Shown in pieces: positions 13,114 to 14,721 of a stretch of DNA of 14,721 nucleotides. This stretch comes from JACKLD01 sp049297695. GTDB lineage: Bacteria; Pseudomonadota; Alphaproteobacteria; UBA2136; UBA6156. Below the pieces are notes generated by a model. That model was not told the origin of the DNA. It worked only from the letters and a program-made list of their open reading frames with translations, and searched no databases. The position numbers and the translations under genes are program-made. Every line of letters begins with the position of its first letter. Positions within the stretch are counted from its first letter, which is position 1. The DNA lies in the NCBI GenBank assembly GCA_049297695.1, contig JBAQUT010000005.1, positions 1 through 14,721 of the forward strand, read 5' to 3'.

Positions 13114-13632
13114 ATGACACTTCAAATATCTAAGGAAATATTTACCATCATACTCGTAAGTATGGATAACGAGTCAATCCATCAACTTGTTCATGGCGAT
13201 GATAACGGTGATTATCTCATATCACGCCAAGTTCTTTTGGAAGCAGGAGACGTCAAAGTTTTTCATGCTACTGAAACATGTGAAGGCAAAATAACTCGTC
13301 AAGCGGTATTTGCCTTACTTCCTAGCAATGATCAGGATATCGACTACATGATAGAAGTTGATACCTTAACGGAATCATTTGAAGACTTAGGTAATGGATC
13401 AGGGCCTATCGTTTTAGCAACCACGTTTGATGGGCAAGACGTTCAAATTGATCGAATATCTGATTTTATGGGAGCCCAAGAAACGAATACTGTTGAAATA
13501 TTTGGTTTAAAAAAGGATGCCATCGTTGACAATGGAACAACTTTTGGAAAAGCGTTGATTGCTATGGCCCAAAAATCCAGAGACATCGTTGCCAACCTTC
13601 CTTCTCGTGAGGAAAGTGGAGATCGGGAATAA
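13114..13632 (+). CDS. Hypothetical protein, 172 aa, inserted between sdhE and mfd
   Basis: Family not recognised. The unit is complete: consensus promoter, AAGGAAA ribosome site, 172-codon gene, intrinsic terminator. The protein is acidic, with no signal peptide or membrane helix; predicted mixed alpha/beta (EIFTIILVSMDNESIHQLV, then YLISRQVLLEAGDVKVFHAT, EVDTLTESFEDLG, GPIVLATTFDGQDVQIDRI) and a helical end (ALIAMAQKSRDIVANL). Only one cysteine (TCEG). It is strikingly AT-rich (23 G+C in the 60 bases 13141-13200) beside the GC-rich mfd and sdhE, and lies on the opposite strand between two genes that are normally adjacent and co-directional. This marks it as a likely recent arrival. Similar composition and self-contained layout are seen in the 99-aa gene at 3247, but the proteins do not look alike. 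Confidence 0.75.
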   Translation: MTLQISKEIFTIILVSMDNESIHQLVHGDDNGDYLISRQVLLEAGDVKVFHATETCEGKITRQAVFALLPSNDQDIDYMIEVDTLTESFEDLGNGSGPIVLATTFDGQDVQIDRISDFMGAQETNTVEIFGLKKDAIVDNGTTFGKALIAMAQKSRDIVANLPSREESGDRE

Positions 13633-13636
13633 CCCA

Positions 13637-13656
13637 AAGCCCTAAGGGGCTTTTTT
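13637..13656 (+). terminator. Intrinsic terminator of the 172-aa gene
   Basis: AAGCCC (13637-13642) pairs with GGGCTT (13647-13652) around TAAG, followed by T6. The hairpin contains the stop codon of the convergent sdhE gene (13642-13644), so the two genes end within the same few bases. It lacks a T-tract for the minus strand and should work only on the + strand. Confidence 0.85.
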
Positions 13657-13932
13657 CTTAAACCAATACCGCACCATCGCCACCTGCAACTGCCATTCGT
13701 CCGGCACGGGTTTGCCTTCCACCAGCCAGCTTTGAAGGTCGCCTTCAGTGTTTAAAAGCAGGTTGCGGATGGCCTCCAGCTCGTCGGTCTCCAGCGTGGG
13801 CAGCACGGGCAGCAGGCTGCGGCACACGTTGTCCAGCTCCAATGTGCTGCGATAGCTGCAACGGTAGGTTACTTCCCGTAACAATAAATCGTGGTTTGTG
13901 TTGGGCGCGGTTTGAGGTAAGGTGGCTTCCAT
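13642..13932 (-). CDS. sdhE: SDH assembly factor SdhE (YgfY/SDHAF2/DUF339 family), altered RGxxE motif
   Basis: Small cytosolic factor that promotes covalent FAD attachment to the succinate dehydrogenase flavoprotein SdhA. 96 aa from ATG 13932, normal length. The family pattern is clear: REVTYRCSYRSTLELD, then LPTLETDELEAIRNLL, then EGDLQSWLVEGKPVPDE. The hallmark RGxxE motif reads RSTLE: Arg and Glu are kept but the Gly is Ser. That Gly is functionally sensitive in the family (Gly78Arg in human SDHAF2 is a known disease mutation), though Ser is a mild change. The start codon overlaps that of divergent recG in a CATG palindrome; an in-frame GTG three codons upstream is an alternative. In relatives sdhE is usually followed by mfd in the same direction; here the 172-aa gene intervenes, so mfd needs its own promoter. 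Confidence 0.88.
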   Translation of the reverse strand: MEATLPQTAPNTNHDLLLREVTYRCSYRSTLELDNVCRSLLPVLPTLETDELEAIRNLLLNTEGDLQSWLVEGKPVPDEWQLQVAMVRYWFKKKAP

Positions 13933-14721
13933 GTGTGCCACCCAACCCCAAGCCAAGGCCGCCGTCAAGGCCAAAGCGCCCCCTGCCCCGCCGCCGTGGC
14001 GCGGGCCGCCGCTGTTGGGGCCTACCCCCCGCTTCCCGGGGATGAACCCCGCCCTGCACGCCAAACTGAACGACCTGTGCGGCCCCCGCTGGGTGGATGT
14101 GCTGTTCCACCTGCCCAGCCGCATTTTGGACCGTACCGCCGCCCCCACCGTGGCCAGCGCCCCCTTGGGAGAGCGCGCCACGTTGCTGGCCAAGGTTATC
14201 AAGCGCCCCAGCGTAGCCAGCATTTTGCAAAGCCGCAACAGCAAACGGCCCTTTGTGGTGGAGCTGGCGGATGATACGGGCAGCGTGCGGGCCGTGTTCT
14301 TCCACCCCGGTAGCTGGCTGGAACGGGCTTTTGTGGTGGGCAGCACCGTGGTGCTGAGCGGCAAAATGGAGGAAGACTCCAAGGGCCGCAAAATGCTCCA
14401 CCCGGATGTGTGGAGCGCGGGCACAAATGAGGCCGAAGGCTTGGCCGCCGTGGCCAAAGTATGGCCATTGTACCCGCTCACGGCGGGCATCCCCCAAGGG
14501 TGGGTGAACCGCGCGGTGCGGCATGCTTTGGCGTTTGCGGCGGAGAATCCTCCGCCCGAATGGTTGCCCAGCACGTTGGTGGAGCAGCATCAGCTCCCCA
14601 CCTTTGTGGAGGCCCTTACCACCGCCCACAGCCCCGCAACCGAGGCCGACCTGGCCCCTACCCACCCCGCCCGCGTGCGGCTGGCGCTGGACGAACTGGT
14701 GGCCACCCAGCTGGCCCTGCA
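13931..14721 (+). CDS. recG: ATP-dependent DNA helicase RecG (3' partial)
   Basis: N-terminal 263 codons of RecG, which reverses stalled replication forks and branch-migrates Holliday junctions. The visible part is the wedge/OB region: LLGPTPRFPGMNPALHAKL for the opening helix-hairpin-helix-like segment, VDVLFHLPSRILDRT, VASAPLGERATLLAKVI, FVVELADDTGSVRAVFFHPGSWLERAF, VVLSGKMEED, KMLHPDVW, then WPLYPLTAGIPQGWVNRAVRHAL. The helicase motifs lie beyond the window. I chose ATG 13931, which gives an extra Pro/Ala/Lys-rich lead of about 20 residues and has GAGGTAAGG about ten bases upstream inside the sdhE gene; TTG 14015 or ATG 14042 are shorter options, but the latter would cut into the conserved start. 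Long minus-strand open frames over this gene are shadows. Location beside sdhE supports the identification. Confidence 0.93.
   Translation, partial: MCATQPQAKAAVKAKAPPAPPPWRGPPLLGPTPRFPGMNPALHAKLNDLCGPRWVDVLFHLPSRILDRTAAPTVASAPLGERATLLAKVIKRPSVASILQSRNSKRPFVVELADDTGSVRAVFFHPGSWLERAFVVGSTVVLSGKMEEDSKGRKMLHPDVWSAGTNEAEGLAAVAKVWPLYPLTAGIPQGWVNRAVRHALAFAAENPPPEWLPSTLVEQHQLPTFVEALTTAHSPATEADLAPTHPARVRLALDELVATQLAL

Noticed and set aside
13642..14665. Long minus-strand frames opposite recG (310 and 306 codons)
   Set aside because: Only the first 96-codon part before 13932 matches a family (SdhE); the remainder is antisense to recG, which has clear homology on the + strand.

Overview
The window looks like a piece of an alphaproteobacterial chromosome; I cannot name the genus. 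The backbone genes are GC-rich (one counted 60-base line of the dppC-like gene has 40 G+C), with many C-ended codons. At the right end, recG, sdhE and mfd lie together, a neighbourhood familiar from Alphaproteobacteria. A BTLCP-type cysteine peptidase and a bactofilin fit that origin. No tRNA, rRNA, CRISPR array or recognisable transposase was seen, and no stretch over 300 bases lacks a gene.

Layout. (1) 1-3110: two inner-membrane permeases of a dipeptide/oligopeptide ABC importer (dppB-like, cut by the window edge, and dppC-like) on the + strand. They are separated by a minus-strand, lower-GC HNH-nuclease-like gene whose stop codon overlaps that of dppB. A minus-strand periplasmic BTLCP peptidase gene starts right where the dppC reading frame ends early. 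(2) 3247-5152: an orphan 99-aa gene, a strong two-way terminator, an Ala/Pro-rich one-helix membrane protein, and a translationally coupled bactofilin/gamma-carbonic-anhydrase pair. (3) 5306-6970: a fusion of an XRE-type DNA-binding domain to a SAM methyltransferase domain, with a sharp base-composition step inside the gene, convergent with a small GRDP-like (PF07173-type) protein. (4) 7178-8118: a two-gene operon of an unknown 125-aa protein and a 184-aa protein with a C-terminal helix-turn-helix. (5) 8119-9254: a truncated PanC-like protein without the catalytic HxGH motif, bracketed by two elaborate inverted-repeat regions, then smpB. (6) 9293-14721: mfd with a coupled 67-aa gene behind it, an inserted low-GC gene with its own promoter and terminator, then sdhE and recG diverging from a shared CATG.

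How it fits together. The conserved genes serve peptide import, envelope structure (bactofilin), trans-translation (SmpB), transcription-coupled repair (Mfd), SDH flavinylation (SdhE) and fork rescue (RecG). Between them sit several AT-richer orphan genes, often on the opposite strand and splitting what are normally adjacent genes (dppB/dppC, sdhE/mfd). This suggests repeated single-gene insertion. The observations I rate highest are the XRE-methyltransferase fusion with its composition break, the catalytically dead PanC-like half-protein between foldback repeats, the HNH gene wedged into the permease pair, and a heptanucleotide tandem repeat inside the mfd coding region.
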